Positions 1 to 8,148 of a stretch of 64,000 bases of DNA are shown here, piece by piece. This DNA is from Bryobacter sp. (GTDB lineage Bacteria; Acidobacteriota; Terriglobia; Bryobacterales; Bryobacteraceae). The stretch is from the NCBI GenBank assembly GCA_022843625.1, contig JALHNH010000013.1:81184-145183 (forward strand). Reading direction: 5' to 3'. A program made the position numbers and the translations under genes. The notes under the pieces are model-generated. The model made no database searches. It was not told where the DNA came from and was given only the letters and a program-made list of their open reading frames with translations. Each line of letters starts with the position of its first letter. Positions within the stretch are counted from its first letter, which is position 1.

Positions 1-873
1 GGCACAAACGCCGTCGCAGCTGCCAACATCGAACGCCAGCAGACACTGCGGCCCTTCCCGCAATTCGCCGGCGTCACCTTCCTGAACGACTCTTATGTCA
101 CTGCCAACTACGACGCCTTCACCGCCAAGGTTCAGAAGCGTTATAGCCACGGCCTCAACTTCCTCACCGCTTACACCTGGTCCAAGAACATGGACAATGC
201 AGGCGGCGGTGCAGGCAACAACCAGAACGCTGGCAATGCCGGTCCTCAGAACGTGTTTGACCTCGAAGCAGAACGTGGCCTCAGCTACTCCAATGCTCCG
301 CAGCGTCTCACCAACTCCATCACCTACGACCTCCCCATCGGCAAGGGTCGCGCTTACTTGGGTAGTGCTGGCTATGTCCCCAACCTCCTTCTCGGTGGCT
401 GGAGCATCAACGCCGTTAGCACTTTCTCCGCAGGCTTCCCCACCCAGTTCTTTATGAACGACAATCTCAACGGTCCTTTTGGTGCTGCTCGCCAGCGTCC
501 TAATGCGACTGGTGTAGATCCTCGGGGTACAGGTAGTTTTGGCCAGCGAATCGATGCCTGGTACAACCCGGCCGCATTTCCTCAGAATGCCAATGGTACT
601 TCCGCGAACACCCCCGTACTCACCTTCGGCAACGTCTCCCGCACAGTCGGTCTGCGTGGCCCCGGTCAGGTCAATTGGGATGTCTCCGTGTTCAAGAACT
701 TCGCCATCACTGAAAAGTTCAAGGCTCAGTTCCGCGCCGAAGCTCTCAACTTCACCAACACTCCTCTCTTCCGTGCCCCCAACTCAGCCGTGGGTAACGG
801 ATCCTTTGGTCGCATCACGCAGCAAGCCAACTTCGCCCGTATGGTCCAGTTGGGTCTCCGCTTGTTCTTCTAA
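1..873 (+). CDS. Oar-like TonB-dependent receptor, C-terminal part (5' end outside window)
   Basis: The reading frame is open from base 1, so only the last 290 residues are seen. The text matches the C-terminal beta-barrel of the Oar-like outer membrane receptors that are greatly expanded in Acidobacteria: it has the 'LTAYTWSKNMD' strand, 'LTNSITYDLPIGKGR', the 'VNWDVSVFKNF' strand, and a closing strand ending in a phenylalanine (LGLRLFF). The same blocks recur in the complete receptor at 3653-7081, so the two are paralogues. Such proteins sit in the outer membrane and are thought to import polymer fragments or other ligands with TonB. The ligand cannot be read from the sequence. A large hairpin follows at 921-975. 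Confidence 0.9.
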   Translation, partial: GTNAVAAANIERQQTLRPFPQFAGVTFLNDSYVTANYDAFTAKVQKRYSHGLNFLTAYTWSKNMDNAGGGAGNNQNAGNAGPQNVFDLEAERGLSYSNAPQRLTNSITYDLPIGKGRAYLGSAGYVPNLLLGGWSINAVSTFSAGFPTQFFMNDNLNGPFGAARQRPNATGVDPRGTGSFGQRIDAWYNPAAFPQNANGTSANTPVLTFGNVSRTVGLRGPGQVNWDVSVFKNFAITEKFKAQFRAEALNFTNTPLFRAPNSAVGNGSFGRITQQANFARMVQLGLRLFF

Positions 874-920
874 ACCGCAGCAATAAGGAATACCGCCTTC
901 GTAACGGGATGCGTGATTCC

Positions 921-975
921 TGCCGTAAATCTTCGCCGGATCGCCACTTTTGTGGCGCATCCGGCGAAAACGGCA
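921..975 (+). terminator. Large imperfect hairpin, probable terminator/attenuator after the receptor
   Basis: Arms TGCCGT (921-926) and ACGGCA (970-975) enclose a second stem, TTCGCCGGAT-CGCCAC pairing with GTGGCG-c-ATCCGGCGAA (932-947 with 952-968), with a TTTT loop and one bulged C. No U-tract follows, so it is not a textbook intrinsic terminator. It lies directly before the -10 box at 978 and may separate the receptor transcript from the next gene, or influence its promoter. Confidence 0.6.
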
Positions 976-977
976 CA

Positions 978-983
978 TATAAT
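978..983 (+). promoter_or_regulatory. Candidate -10 box (TATAAT) for the aminotransferase gene
   Basis: A perfect TATAAT, inside ACATATAATG, lies 45 bases before the ATG at 1029. The place where a -35 box should be falls inside the 3' arm of the 921-975 hairpin and shows no TTGACA-like match. An extended -10 or activator-dependent promoter is possible. Confidence 0.45.
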
Positions 984-1028
984 GTATACAACCCAGTAGT
1001 AAAGCTCGAAAGGAACAGATCGAAAAAT

Positions 1029-2189
1029 ATGTCGCTCCTAAGCTCTGAAGCCCAACAGGATCTCCTCAAGCGCGGTGTCAGCCGTCGCAATTTTGGCCGC
1101 ATCTCCGCACTCGTTGCCGGCGGCGCTGCCCTCCCTTTTTACAATGAAGCCGCTATGGCTCAACTCTCCATGCGTATGGATGTTCCGGCAGACGCCGTCC
1201 GCATCAACGCAAACGAAAATCCCCTTGGTCCTTGCCCCGAAGCCGTAGAAGCCATGTACGCCGTCATCAAGGGCGGCGGTCGCTACATGTACGAGAAGAC
1301 ATTCGAGTTCGCCAAGGTTCAGGCCGACATCGACGGTGTCAAGCCTGACTACGTCCAGCCCTTTGCTGGCTCCTCAGCCCCTCTGCATTACTCTGTAATT
1401 GCCTTCACCTCGAAGGAACGCGGCCTCGTTACCGCAGACCCCGACTACGAAGCTGCAGCCCGCGCCGCTCAGTTCGTTGGTGCCAAGGTTACCAAGGTCA
1501 AGCTCGATGCCGCTAATGGCTACAAGCATGACGTCAAGGCCATGCTTGTTGCAGACCCCAATGCCGGTGCATTCTACATTTGCAACCCCAACAACCCCAC
1601 TGGCACCCTGACCCCCAAGAGCGACGTCGAATGGCTCATCAAGAACAAGCCGGCTGGTTCGGTTGTCATTCTTGACGAAGCCTACATGCACCTCACCGGT
1701 GCCGATTTCGGTTCTGACTTCGTTCAACAGGATAAGGACGTTGTCATCCTCCGCACCTTCTCCAAGCTCTTCGGCATGGCCGGCCTCCGCGCCGGTGCAG
1801 CGATCGGCCGCCCCGACCTTCTCAAGAAGCTGATGCCTTATTCATCCGGTGCGCTTCCTGTCACCGGCATGGTCGGTGCCACCGCCTCTCTCCGCGCCAA
1901 GGGCCTCGTTGAGAAGCGTCGCGCCATCATCGCAGGCACCCGCAATGACACCCTTAGCTGGTGCACCAGCAAGGGCTACACCTTTATTCCTTCGGTCTCC
2001 AACAAGTTCATGATCGACGTGAAGATGCCTGCTCGCGCCTACATTGAAGGCATGGTCAAGGAAAAGGTTCTCGTCGGCCGCGCATGGCCCTCGATGCCCA
2101 CCTTGGTCCGCGTTTCCATCGGTCTCCCCGAGGAAATGGCCAAGTGGAAGGTTGCTCACGAAAAGGTTATGGCCACAGCCAAGGCCTAG
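1029..2189 (+). CDS. PLP-dependent aminotransferase (HisC-like, fold type I) with a Tat-type signal
   Basis: The 386-residue product is a fold-type I aminotransferase of the histidinol-phosphate/aspartate group. Visible residues are the N-terminal 'NANENPLGPCP' substrate loop, 'CNPNNPTG' (185-192), the PLP-pyridine aspartate in 'DEAY' (D216), the Schiff-base lysine in 'TFSKLFGMAGLRAG' (K246), and the arginine of that motif (R254). The start is unusual: 'SRRNFGR' at 18-24, followed by a small-residue stretch ending in 'AMAQ', reads as a twin-arginine signal with a cleavage site, so the enzyme is probably folded with its cofactor and exported. I chose the ATG at 1029 because GAAAGGA lies upstream and the signal then begins properly; the frame is open further upstream (909) but that text is not protein-like. 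The substrate is unknown. No his genes are nearby, so a role in histidine synthesis is unlikely. Confidence 0.85.
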   Translation: MSLLSSEAQQDLLKRGVSRRNFGRISALVAGGAALPFYNEAAMAQLSMRMDVPADAVRINANENPLGPCPEAVEAMYAVIKGGGRYMYEKTFEFAKVQADIDGVKPDYVQPFAGSSAPLHYSVIAFTSKERGLVTADPDYEAAARAAQFVGAKVTKVKLDAANGYKHDVKAMLVADPNAGAFYICNPNNPTGTLTPKSDVEWLIKNKPAGSVVILDEAYMHLTGADFGSDFVQQDKDVVILRTFSKLFGMAGLRAGAAIGRPDLLKKLMPYSSGALPVTGMVGATASLRAKGLVEKRRAIIAGTRNDTLSWCTSKGYTFIPSVSNKFMIDVKMPARAYIEGMVKEKVLVGRAWPSMPTLVRVSIGLPEEMAKWKVAHEKVMATAKA

Positions 2190-2208
2190 TGTTGCCGTAA
2201 TGTTCTGA

Positions 2209-2243
2209 TAGAGGGCGGCTGCCGCGTCCGCTCCCGCCCTCTA
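2209..2243 (+). terminator. Hairpin between aminotransferase and SulP genes
   Basis: A 10-bp perfect stem, TAGAGGGCGG with CCGCCCTCTA, has a 15-base loop. A T-rich stretch (TTTGCTTTTCTTTT) begins about 13 bases later, so the structure resembles a weak terminator or an attenuator before the downstream permease gene rather than a tight intrinsic terminator. Confidence 0.55.
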
Positions 2244-2277
2244 CAATTGACTCATTTGCTTTTCTTTTAGGACGACC

Positions 2278-3564
2278 TTGAAACTCCCTAAGATCGATTA
2301 TTCCTGGAAACACTTCGGTGGCGATATCTTCGGTGGTGCCATTGCAGCATTGATCGCCTTGCCTTACGGCCTCGCCATGGCCACACTGATGGGCATTCCT
2401 CCGATCTACGGTCTTTTTACTTCCCTCATTTCCGCTCCCCTTACTGCACTCCTTGGCCGCAATCCAGTTCTTATCGGCGGCACCTCTACCGTAACGCTTC
2501 CTTTCATGGTTTCAGCCGTCCAGCAACAAGGCCTTGCCGGTTGCGCTAAAGTTACCCTCGTCGCCGCCGTTTTCATGATGATCTTCAGCGTTCTCAAACT
2601 TGGCCGCCATATTTCCAAAATCCCTCACACTGTTGTTTCCGGATTCTCCTGCGGCATCGGCGCCATGATGGTCATTAACCAACTCCGCACTCTTCTCGGT
2701 CTCCAAATTCCCAAAGACGTCACCTGGCCCTCTGCCATCCCTGCCCAGATAAAGATGGTCTTCCTCTACATTGGCACCACCCACTGGTCACCACTGATCC
2801 TGGGAATTATCGTTATTGGCGGAGCCTTCCTGTTCGCTCGCATCAATAATAAATTGCCCGCACCGCTTCTCGGCGTCATTGCCGCCATTGGCGTATCCGT
2901 CCTCTTTGGCATGCACGAAAAAGAAGTAGGCCAGCTCAATCTCGATATTCCTCCCTTCATGGGATTCACCTGGAGTCCCCAGGAAGTTTTCGCCCTTGTT
3001 AACGAAGGCTTTGGCCTCGCCGTCGTCTCCAGTATCAACCTCCTCATTACCTCGCGAGTCGTCGAACACTTCCGCGGCCGTCATCGCCCCATGCGTCCCT
3101 CTGATGCCGATGGCGAACTTGGCGCATATGGCATCGCTAACGTCGTCTGCGGTATCTTTGCCGCTCCAATGAGCGTCGGAATTCCTGCCCGCTCACTGGC
3201 AAATGTTCGCTGCGGTGGCTCAAGCCGCTTCTCAAATTTAGTCCATGCCGGCATGCTCCTGCTTTTTCTTGGGCTCGGCTCTGAGATGGTTTCTCACATC
3301 CCACTTCCCGCCCTCGCCGGCGTCACTGCCTATGTTGGCATTTGTCTCCTTGAATGGGGTACCTGGGGCCGCCTGACTCGAATGCGTCTCGTTGACTCAG
3401 GTGCCTTTTTGTCCACTGCCTTGGCCACGTTGTTGATCAATGCAGTTGTTGCCGTCGCTATCGGCTGCAGCTTTTATCTTGGGCGCTGGTTCTATGACAC
3501 CGTCCTGGCGCGGCCTCGTTCGGCCGATGCGCCATCTACCAGCGCTACAGCTCTTCCACACTGA
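2278..3564 (+). CDS. SulP-family anion permease lacking a STAS domain
   Basis: The 428-residue protein is almost entirely membrane segments and carries the SulP/SLC26 core: the 'ALIALPYGLAMATLMGIPPIYGL' region in TM1-2, 'GRNPVLIGGTSTVTLPF' (TM3), and the conserved 'ANVVCGIFAAPMSVGIPARS' region near TM8. SulP proteins move sulfate, bicarbonate or other anions across the inner membrane, usually with H+ or Na+. Typical members have about 550-570 residues and a cytoplasmic STAS domain; here the chain stops after the last helix with a short tail, so STAS is missing. The start is TTG at 2278, preceded by TTTTAGGA. The substrate is not determinable; sulfate is a guess supported only by the sulfatases elsewhere in the window. 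Confidence 0.85.
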   Translation: MKLPKIDYSWKHFGGDIFGGAIAALIALPYGLAMATLMGIPPIYGLFTSLISAPLTALLGRNPVLIGGTSTVTLPFMVSAVQQQGLAGCAKVTLVAAVFMMIFSVLKLGRHISKIPHTVVSGFSCGIGAMMVINQLRTLLGLQIPKDVTWPSAIPAQIKMVFLYIGTTHWSPLILGIIVIGGAFLFARINNKLPAPLLGVIAAIGVSVLFGMHEKEVGQLNLDIPPFMGFTWSPQEVFALVNEGFGLAVVSSINLLITSRVVEHFRGRHRPMRPSDADGELGAYGIANVVCGIFAAPMSVGIPARSLANVRCGGSSRFSNLVHAGMLLLFLGLGSEMVSHIPLPALAGVTAYVGICLLEWGTWGRLTRMRLVDSGAFLSTALATLLINAVVAVAIGCSFYLGRWFYDTVLARPRSADAPSTSATALPH

Positions 3565-3583
3565 TCCCGGCAATACCGGGATC
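3563..3583 (+). terminator. Short stable hairpin at the SulP stop codon
   Basis: GATCCCGG (3563-3570) pairs perfectly with CCGGGATC (3576-3583) around the loop CAATA. The left arm overlaps the TGA stop. No T-tract follows, so termination is uncertain; the structure could instead stabilise the 3' end or mark a processing site. Confidence 0.4.
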
Positions 3584-3652
3584 CTTCACGAACCTCACGC
3601 TCAACGTCCTGAGCAACCCAGAACAAATCAATAATCTCGAAAGAGGTGTGTC

Positions 3653-6600
3653 ATGCGCCATCGCGTAACTGCACTCCCGTTTTTTCTGTTTTGTTTTGCC
3701 ACGATGCTTCCTGCTCAGTCGTACCAGGGCGGACTTCGCGGCAGTGTCAAGGACCCCGCCGGTGCCGCCGTCGCCATCGCCAAAATCACCCTTAAAGACG
3801 AAGCCACCAACACCACCCGCGCCACCCTCACCAACGATCTCGGTGAGTTTGTCTTTCAGAGTGTCAACCCTGCCACTTACTCAGTGATCATTGAATCTCC
3901 AGGCTTCACTCGCCTCGATCGTACCGGCGTCATTATCGCTACCCAAACCTTCCTCACCCTCGACTTCAAACTGAGCGTCGGCGAAGTCACCCAGTCCATC
4001 AATGTCACCGAAGAAGTCCCCCTCATGGAAACGGCCAACGCCTCGACAGGCCAGGTCATCGACGCTCAAAAGATGACCGACCTTCCCAACCTCGGCCGCA
4101 ACCCCTTCATGTTCGCCAAGCTCGCCCCTAACGTAGTCCAGGCTGGCGACCCCCGCTTCAACCGCATGCAGGATCAAAGCGGCAGCTCAGCCATCTCCAT
4201 CGCTGGCGGTCCCATCCGTGGCAACAACTACCTCCTCGACGGCGTACCCATCACCGACTCCACCAACCGTGCAGTCATCATCCCCACGATGGAAGCCGTC
4301 ATGGAAGTCAAAATCCAGGCCTCCACCTTCGACGCCGAAGTCGGCCGCACCGGAGGCGGCATGTTCAACACCTTCCTCAAAAGCGGTTCCAATCAGATCC
4401 ATGGCTCCTTGATGGGCTACCTGCGCGAGAAGCAATTCCTGGCCAACAGCTACTTCAATAACCGCAACGGCATTGCCCGTCCCGATCAGCCTTTCCGTAA
4501 CTTCGGGGGCTCCATCGGTGGCCCGGTCGTGATCCCCAAAATCTACAATGGCCGCAACAAATCCTTCTGGTTTATCTCGCAGGAGGCCTACCGGCAAAAG
4601 TCCGGTCTCTCGCGAGAACTGGCAACCCCCACCGAGCTTGAGCGCAACGGCAACTTCTCAAGATCGCTCGATCGAAACGGCCGCCCATACGCCATCTTCG
4701 ACCCCCTCACCAGCCGTCTCGAAGCCAACGGCACGGTTACCCGCACACCCTTTGAAAATGGAATCATCCCTGCATCCCGTCTCAATCCGATCGGCCTCAG
4801 GCTCGCCAGTTTTTATCCCAATCCCACACGCGCCGCCAATTACTTTGGAGACACAGCTTATCTCGGCAACGACGTCCTTGTGGACCGTGCCGATCAGTAC
4901 ACAGCCAAGTTCGATCACGAGTTTTTCCCCTGGTGGAAGGCGAATCTTTCTTACCTCCACTACAAGAGCCGCGAGCCTTCCGGCAACCTTTTCAACAACG
5001 TGGCGGGCAACAGCCCCTCACTGCTTTTCCGCAAAGTCGATTCGACACAAACTAACCACACCATAACCCCCAACGCTACAACTGTCCTGAGCTTCCGTTA
5101 TGGCTTCAATCGTTTCCCCAACGCCACCATCTATGAAAGCGAAGGCTTTAACGTAGCCTCTCTCGGCTTCCCAACGTCCCTGGTTTCGCAACTGCCCTCG
5201 CAGCGCTTCCCCAGCATCGGCATGCAGACCTTCCAGACCTTCGGATCCGGCGGTGGCACCCAAAGCGTATTCCACTCCCGTAACGCTCTGGGCTCCATCG
5301 CGAAGTTCATGGGCCGGCACAGCTTCAAAGCTGGCTACGACTACCGTGTTCTCAACATCGACTTCATCAACTTCGCCGCTGCCGGTGCCTACAGCTTCAA
5401 CGACACCTTCACCCGGCGTGACCCCAATCGCGGCAACGATGGCACCGGCTCAGACCTCGCCAGCCTCCTCCTCGGCTATCCAGCCAGCGGCAACGTCACC
5501 CTCAACACCAAGTACTACCAATACGTGAAATACCATGGCTTTTACTTTCACGATGACTTCCGCGTCAACTCCAAGCTCACTCTCAATCTCGGCCTTCGCT
5601 ACGAATATGAAACGGGCTTACGCGAACGCAACAACAACCTCATCGTAGGCTTTGATCCCACCATCGCCAATCCGATCGGGCAGGGAGCCAAAGGTGCCCT
5701 GCAATACGCAGGCGTCGGTGGCGCTCCTACTGAGTGCTGCTCCCCATCGACAAAGAAGTTCGCCCCACGCTTCGGCATCGCCTATCAGGTCAACCCCAAA
5801 ACCACGATCCGCGGCGGTTATGGCATCTTCTGGGCACCGGTCAGCTACGGCGGTTTCTCAAGCCTCGGCTACAGCCAGCAGACCGACTATGTTGGCTCTT
5901 TCGACGGTGGCCAAACTCCCTCCGGCTCACTCAGTAACCCCTTCCCGAGCGGCCTCACCAAGCCCATCGGCAACAGCCTGGGTCTTCTTGCCGGCATCGG
6001 CCAAACCCTTAGCTACATGAACCCTGAAGCTGGTTCCACGGCCGTTCACCAGATTGCTTTTGATGTTCAGCGCCAAATGCCCGGTGGCGTCGTGATGGCC
6101 ATTGGTTACGTCGGTTCGCGCACCACCAACCTCATCCTCGGCTCGGGTGCCGTGAACATGAACCAGCTCACTACCGACAAATTCTCCCTCGGCGCATCCC
6201 TCCTGCAGAACGTCCCCAACCCCTTCTTCAACAACGGCGGACAGAACATCATTGGTTCAGCCAATGTCCAGCGCCTACAGTTGCTTCGCCCTCATCCCCA
6301 ATTCTCAGCTGTCAACATGAGCTTCAACAACTCAAACGACGCCCTCTACGATTCGATGGTGATCAAGGCCCAGAAGCGCTTTGCCTCTGGCCTCAGCTTC
6401 CTCTCTTCCTGGACCTGGTCTCGCAACAAGGACGCCAGCTTCGGCTCCAGTAACTTCTTCACATCGATCCCCGGCAGTGCCCAGAATAGTTACAACCTCG
6501 ACGCCGAATACGGCCTCAGCACCAGCCACACCCCACACGCAGTTAAGGGCAGCATCACCTACGATCTCCCCTTCGGCAAGAACAAAGCCTTCCTCTCTCA

Positions 6601-7081
6601 GGGCGCCCTCCTCAACCAGTTGGTGGGCGGTTGGCAGATCAATTCCGTCTACATGTTCCAGACGGGCTTCCCGCTCTCGGTCTTCCAGAACCAGAACTTC
6701 AACTCCGTCTTCGGCAACGGCCTGATGCGTCCCAATGCAGCCGGCTTTGCTCCCGAAACCACGGGCCGCCTTCAGGACCGACTCGACAACTACCTAAACC
6801 CTGTTGCCTTTACAACGGCCCCCCAATTTACCTTCGGCAACGTTGCAAGAACGCTTGCCTACCGCAGCCCCGGCACTATCAACTGGGACATGTCCCTCAA
6901 CAAGACCTTTACCGTGATGGAACGCTTCAAGGGGCAGTTTCGCGCCGAGGCGACCAACGCCTTCAACACTCCCCAGTTCAACGGGCCCAACACTGCCTTC
7001 GGTAACGTAAACTTTGGCCGCATTACCCAGCAAGCCAACTTCCCCCGCTACATCCAGATCGGAGTCCGCGTCACCTATTAA
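3653..7081 (+). CDS. Oar-like TonB-dependent receptor with N-terminal carboxypeptidase-regulatory domain
   Basis: This complete 1142-residue outer membrane protein begins with a Sec signal (MRHRVTALPFFLF...LPAQS). A carboxypeptidase-regulatory-like beta-sandwich follows at about 24-110 (GGLRGSVKDPAGAAV; NLGEF-type turn 'NDLGEFVFQSV'). Next comes a plug-like domain at about 125-260 containing 'GGPIRGNNYLLDGVP', then a very long barrel that repeats 'FRVNSKLTLNLGLRYEYE', 'ITYDLPFGKNK' and 'INWDMSLNKTF', ending in an aromatic last strand (IQIGVRVTY). The order and length fit the Oar/'TonB-dependent receptor-like' family that is expanded in Acidobacteria and thought to take up large plant or microbial polymers. 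The ATG at 3653 has GAGGTG eight bases upstream. It is paralogous to the partial receptor at the window start. Ligand unknown. Confidence 0.93.
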   Translation: MRHRVTALPFFLFCFATMLPAQSYQGGLRGSVKDPAGAAVAIAKITLKDEATNTTRATLTNDLGEFVFQSVNPATYSVIIESPGFTRLDRTGVIIATQTFLTLDFKLSVGEVTQSINVTEEVPLMETANASTGQVIDAQKMTDLPNLGRNPFMFAKLAPNVVQAGDPRFNRMQDQSGSSAISIAGGPIRGNNYLLDGVPITDSTNRAVIIPTMEAVMEVKIQASTFDAEVGRTGGGMFNTFLKSGSNQIHGSLMGYLREKQFLANSYFNNRNGIARPDQPFRNFGGSIGGPVVIPKIYNGRNKSFWFISQEAYRQKSGLSRELATPTELERNGNFSRSLDRNGRPYAIFDPLTSRLEANGTVTRTPFENGIIPASRLNPIGLRLASFYPNPTRAANYFGDTAYLGNDVLVDRADQYTAKFDHEFFPWWKANLSYLHYKSREPSGNLFNNVAGNSPSLLFRKVDSTQTNHTITPNATTVLSFRYGFNRFPNATIYESEGFNVASLGFPTSLVSQLPSQRFPSIGMQTFQTFGSGGGTQSVFHSRNALGSIAKFMGRHSFKAGYDYRVLNIDFINFAAAGAYSFNDTFTRRDPNRGNDGTGSDLASLLLGYPASGNVTLNTKYYQYVKYHGFYFHDDFRVNSKLTLNLGLRYEYETGLRERNNNLIVGFDPTIANPIGQGAKGALQYAGVGGAPTECCSPSTKKFAPRFGIAYQVNPKTTIRGGYGIFWAPVSYGGFSSLGYSQQTDYVGSFDGGQTPSGSLSNPFPSGLTKPIGNSLGLLAGIGQTLSYMNPEAGSTAVHQIAFDVQRQMPGGVVMAIGYVGSRTTNLILGSGAVNMNQLTTDKFSLGASLLQNVPNPFFNNGGQNIIGSANVQRLQLLRPHPQFSAVNMSFNNSNDALYDSMVIKAQKRFASGLSFLSSWTWSRNKDASFGSSNFFTSIPGSAQNSYNLDAEYGLSTSHTPHAVKGSITYDLPFGKNKAFLSQGALLNQLVGGWQINSVYMFQTGFPLSVFQNQNFNSVFGNGLMRPNAAGFAPETTGRLQDRLDNYLNPVAFTTAPQFTFGNVARTLAYRSPGTINWDMSLNKTFTVMERFKGQFRAEATNAFNTPQFNGPNTAFGNVNFGRITQQANFPRYIQIGVRVTY

Positions 7082-7086
7082 CCTGT

Positions 7087-7137
7087 AAACAGCAAGGAGC
7101 GGCGAACCATCAAGTTCACCGCTCCTTACTGTTTTTT
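7087..7137 (+). terminator. Strong intrinsic terminator of the Oar-like receptor
   Basis: A long three-part stem, AAACAG / AAGGAGCGG / GAAC pairing with GTTC / CCGCTCCTT / CTGTTT and interrupted only by two C-A mismatches, encloses the loop CATCAA and runs into a TTTTTT tract. Its right arm contains the stop codon and last codons of the convergent doc gene (7116-7508). Confidence 0.85.
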
Positions 7138-7508
7138 GCAATCCATAGAGCCAACTCTTCCTCAGTCACAGTACCGGCGGCAATACCCAGAACAGTCTCA
7201 ATCGCATCGACTTGTGACGCGGTAAGACGATAGCCGTTGATGGCCAAAAACAGTCCTACGCAAAGAAAAGCAGCACGCTTATTCCCATCGACAAATGCAT
7301 GGTTCTTCGCGATGCCATAACAATAGGATGCCGCCAACTCGGCAAGAGTGGCGCTGGAATGGTAAGCATAAGTGTTGAGCGGTCTGGCAAGAGCAGATTC
7401 AAGCAAGCCTTCATCCCGAGTCCCACGCCCGCCCCCAAACTCCGAAAGGCTTTCTTCATGCAAAAGCAGAAGAGCCTTCTTGCTGACCCAGCGAGGTTCT
7501 GAGCTCAT
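7116..7508 (-). CDS. doc: Doc-type toxin (death-on-curing family, Fic fold)
   Basis: The 130-residue protein has the Doc signature 'HAFVDGNKR' (H70-R78), equivalent to the HxFx(D/N)xNKR core of phage P1 Doc, a Fic-fold kinase that phosphorylates EF-Tu and arrests translation. The length matches the family (about 125-135). It lacks the HxFxxGNGRxxR form of true Fic AMP-transferases, so AMPylation is less likely. Its start overlaps the end of the antitoxin gene by ATGA, the normal antitoxin-first order with translational coupling. The last six residues are encoded inside the terminator stem of the convergent receptor gene. It appears intact; activity was not tested. Confidence 0.9.
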   Translation of the reverse strand: MSSEPRWVSKKALLLLHEESLSEFGGGRGTRDEGLLESALARPLNTYAYHSSATLAELAASYCYGIAKNHAFVDGNKRAAFLCVGLFLAINGYRLTASQVDAIETVLGIAAGTVTEEELALWIAKNSKER

Positions 7509-7732
7509 TTGGCAAGTTCTTTGAAGGTCTCGCGATACTCCTTCATGAACTCGCGGCCAGCCTTCAGCTCATCTTCAATTGCCGGGTCATAGGGTGTAAT
7601 GAGGTACCCTTCCGAAGTCTCAATGGCATAAAGCATATCGCCCTTCTCCACCTTCATCCGGGCAAGCATTTCCTTCGGAAGAATAGCCCCAGTCGAAGTC
7701 CCAATTCTCGTCAACTTTAAAGATGTGGTCAT
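7505..7732 (-). CDS. AbrB/MazE-type antitoxin, partner of Doc
   Basis: The 75-residue protein begins with a swapped-hairpin AbrB/MazE DNA-binding fold: 'LTRIGTSTGAILPKEMLARMKVEKGDML' resembles the 'ss-G-N/T-S-x-G-v-x-l-P-k' pattern of this family. The C-terminal half (about 45-75) is acidic and helical and would wrap the toxin. Its start has AAGGAAAG upstream. The product probably represses its own operon by binding the AT-rich palindromes at 7749-7768. Doc is paired with Phd in P1, but AbrB-type partners of Doc toxins are also known in bacteria. Confidence 0.85.
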   Translation of the reverse strand: MTTSLKLTRIGTSTGAILPKEMLARMKVEKGDMLYAIETSEGYLITPYDPAIEDELKAGREFMKEYRETFKELAK

Positions 7733-7748
7733 GGCTCGGCTTTCCTTA

Positions 7749-7768
7749 ATTATAATGAATATTATAAT
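7749..7768 (-). promoter_or_regulatory. Tandem 8-bp palindrome, probable promoter/operator of the antitoxin-toxin operon
   Basis: ATTATAAT-GAAT-ATTATAAT: each 8-mer is itself a perfect palindrome, and the two copies lie 12 bp centre to centre, giving 20 bp that read as both a direct and an inverted repeat. Read on the minus strand, both copies contain TATAAT, placing a -10 box within 16-20 bases of the antitoxin start at 7732. This geometry suits autorepression by a dimeric antitoxin that occludes the -10 box. Confidence 0.65.
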
Positions 7769-7854
7769 ACTTCTTCAGGTTCCATCAAGGCACACTCGCT
7801 TGAACTTGTGCTCCCAAAAATCCGATATCTGGGAACAAAGGGGAAAACGCTACC

Positions 7855-8148
7855 ATGTCCATCACAATCGAACTCAGACCTGAAATGGAAAGCAATCTCC
7901 AGGCACAAGCTCAAGCGAGGGGTGTTTCTCTCACCGATTTCGTCAATGAAATTATCGCCCGTGAGGCAAGTTTAGCCGTGCCAGAAACTGCCGAAACTCG
8001 AAGTGGTCAAGCCCTCATTGACGTTTGCGCAGAAATCCGAGGCGTTCTGACTGATGAAGAAATTGACACGCTGTTTGCCCGCAATCGTTCCATGAGCATA
8101 GGTGGCTCGTCAATTTCCCCTCTTGCCTTCATCTCATCCGCAAAATAG
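7855..8148 (+). CDS. Orphan antitoxin-like protein (ribbon-helix-helix type), C-terminus possibly altered
   Basis: Ninety-seven residues. The first 40 (MSITIELRPEME... QARGVSLTDFVNEII) look like the strand-helix-helix of the many small antitoxins that precede VapC-type toxins. The middle part, 'ALIDVCAEIRGVLTDEEIDTLFARNRS', resembles the toxin-wrapping tail, but the last 20 residues (from 'MSIGG') do not look like a family ending, so a frameshift near 8095 is possible. No toxin gene follows; instead the minus-strand fragment at 8129-8542 overlaps it. AAAGGGG before the ATG at 7855 supports the start. It diverges from the Doc module with 122 bp between. Confidence 0.6.
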   Translation: MSITIELRPEMESNLQAQAQARGVSLTDFVNEIIAREASLAVPETAETRSGQALIDVCAEIRGVLTDEEIDTLFARNRSMSIGGSSISPLAFISSAK

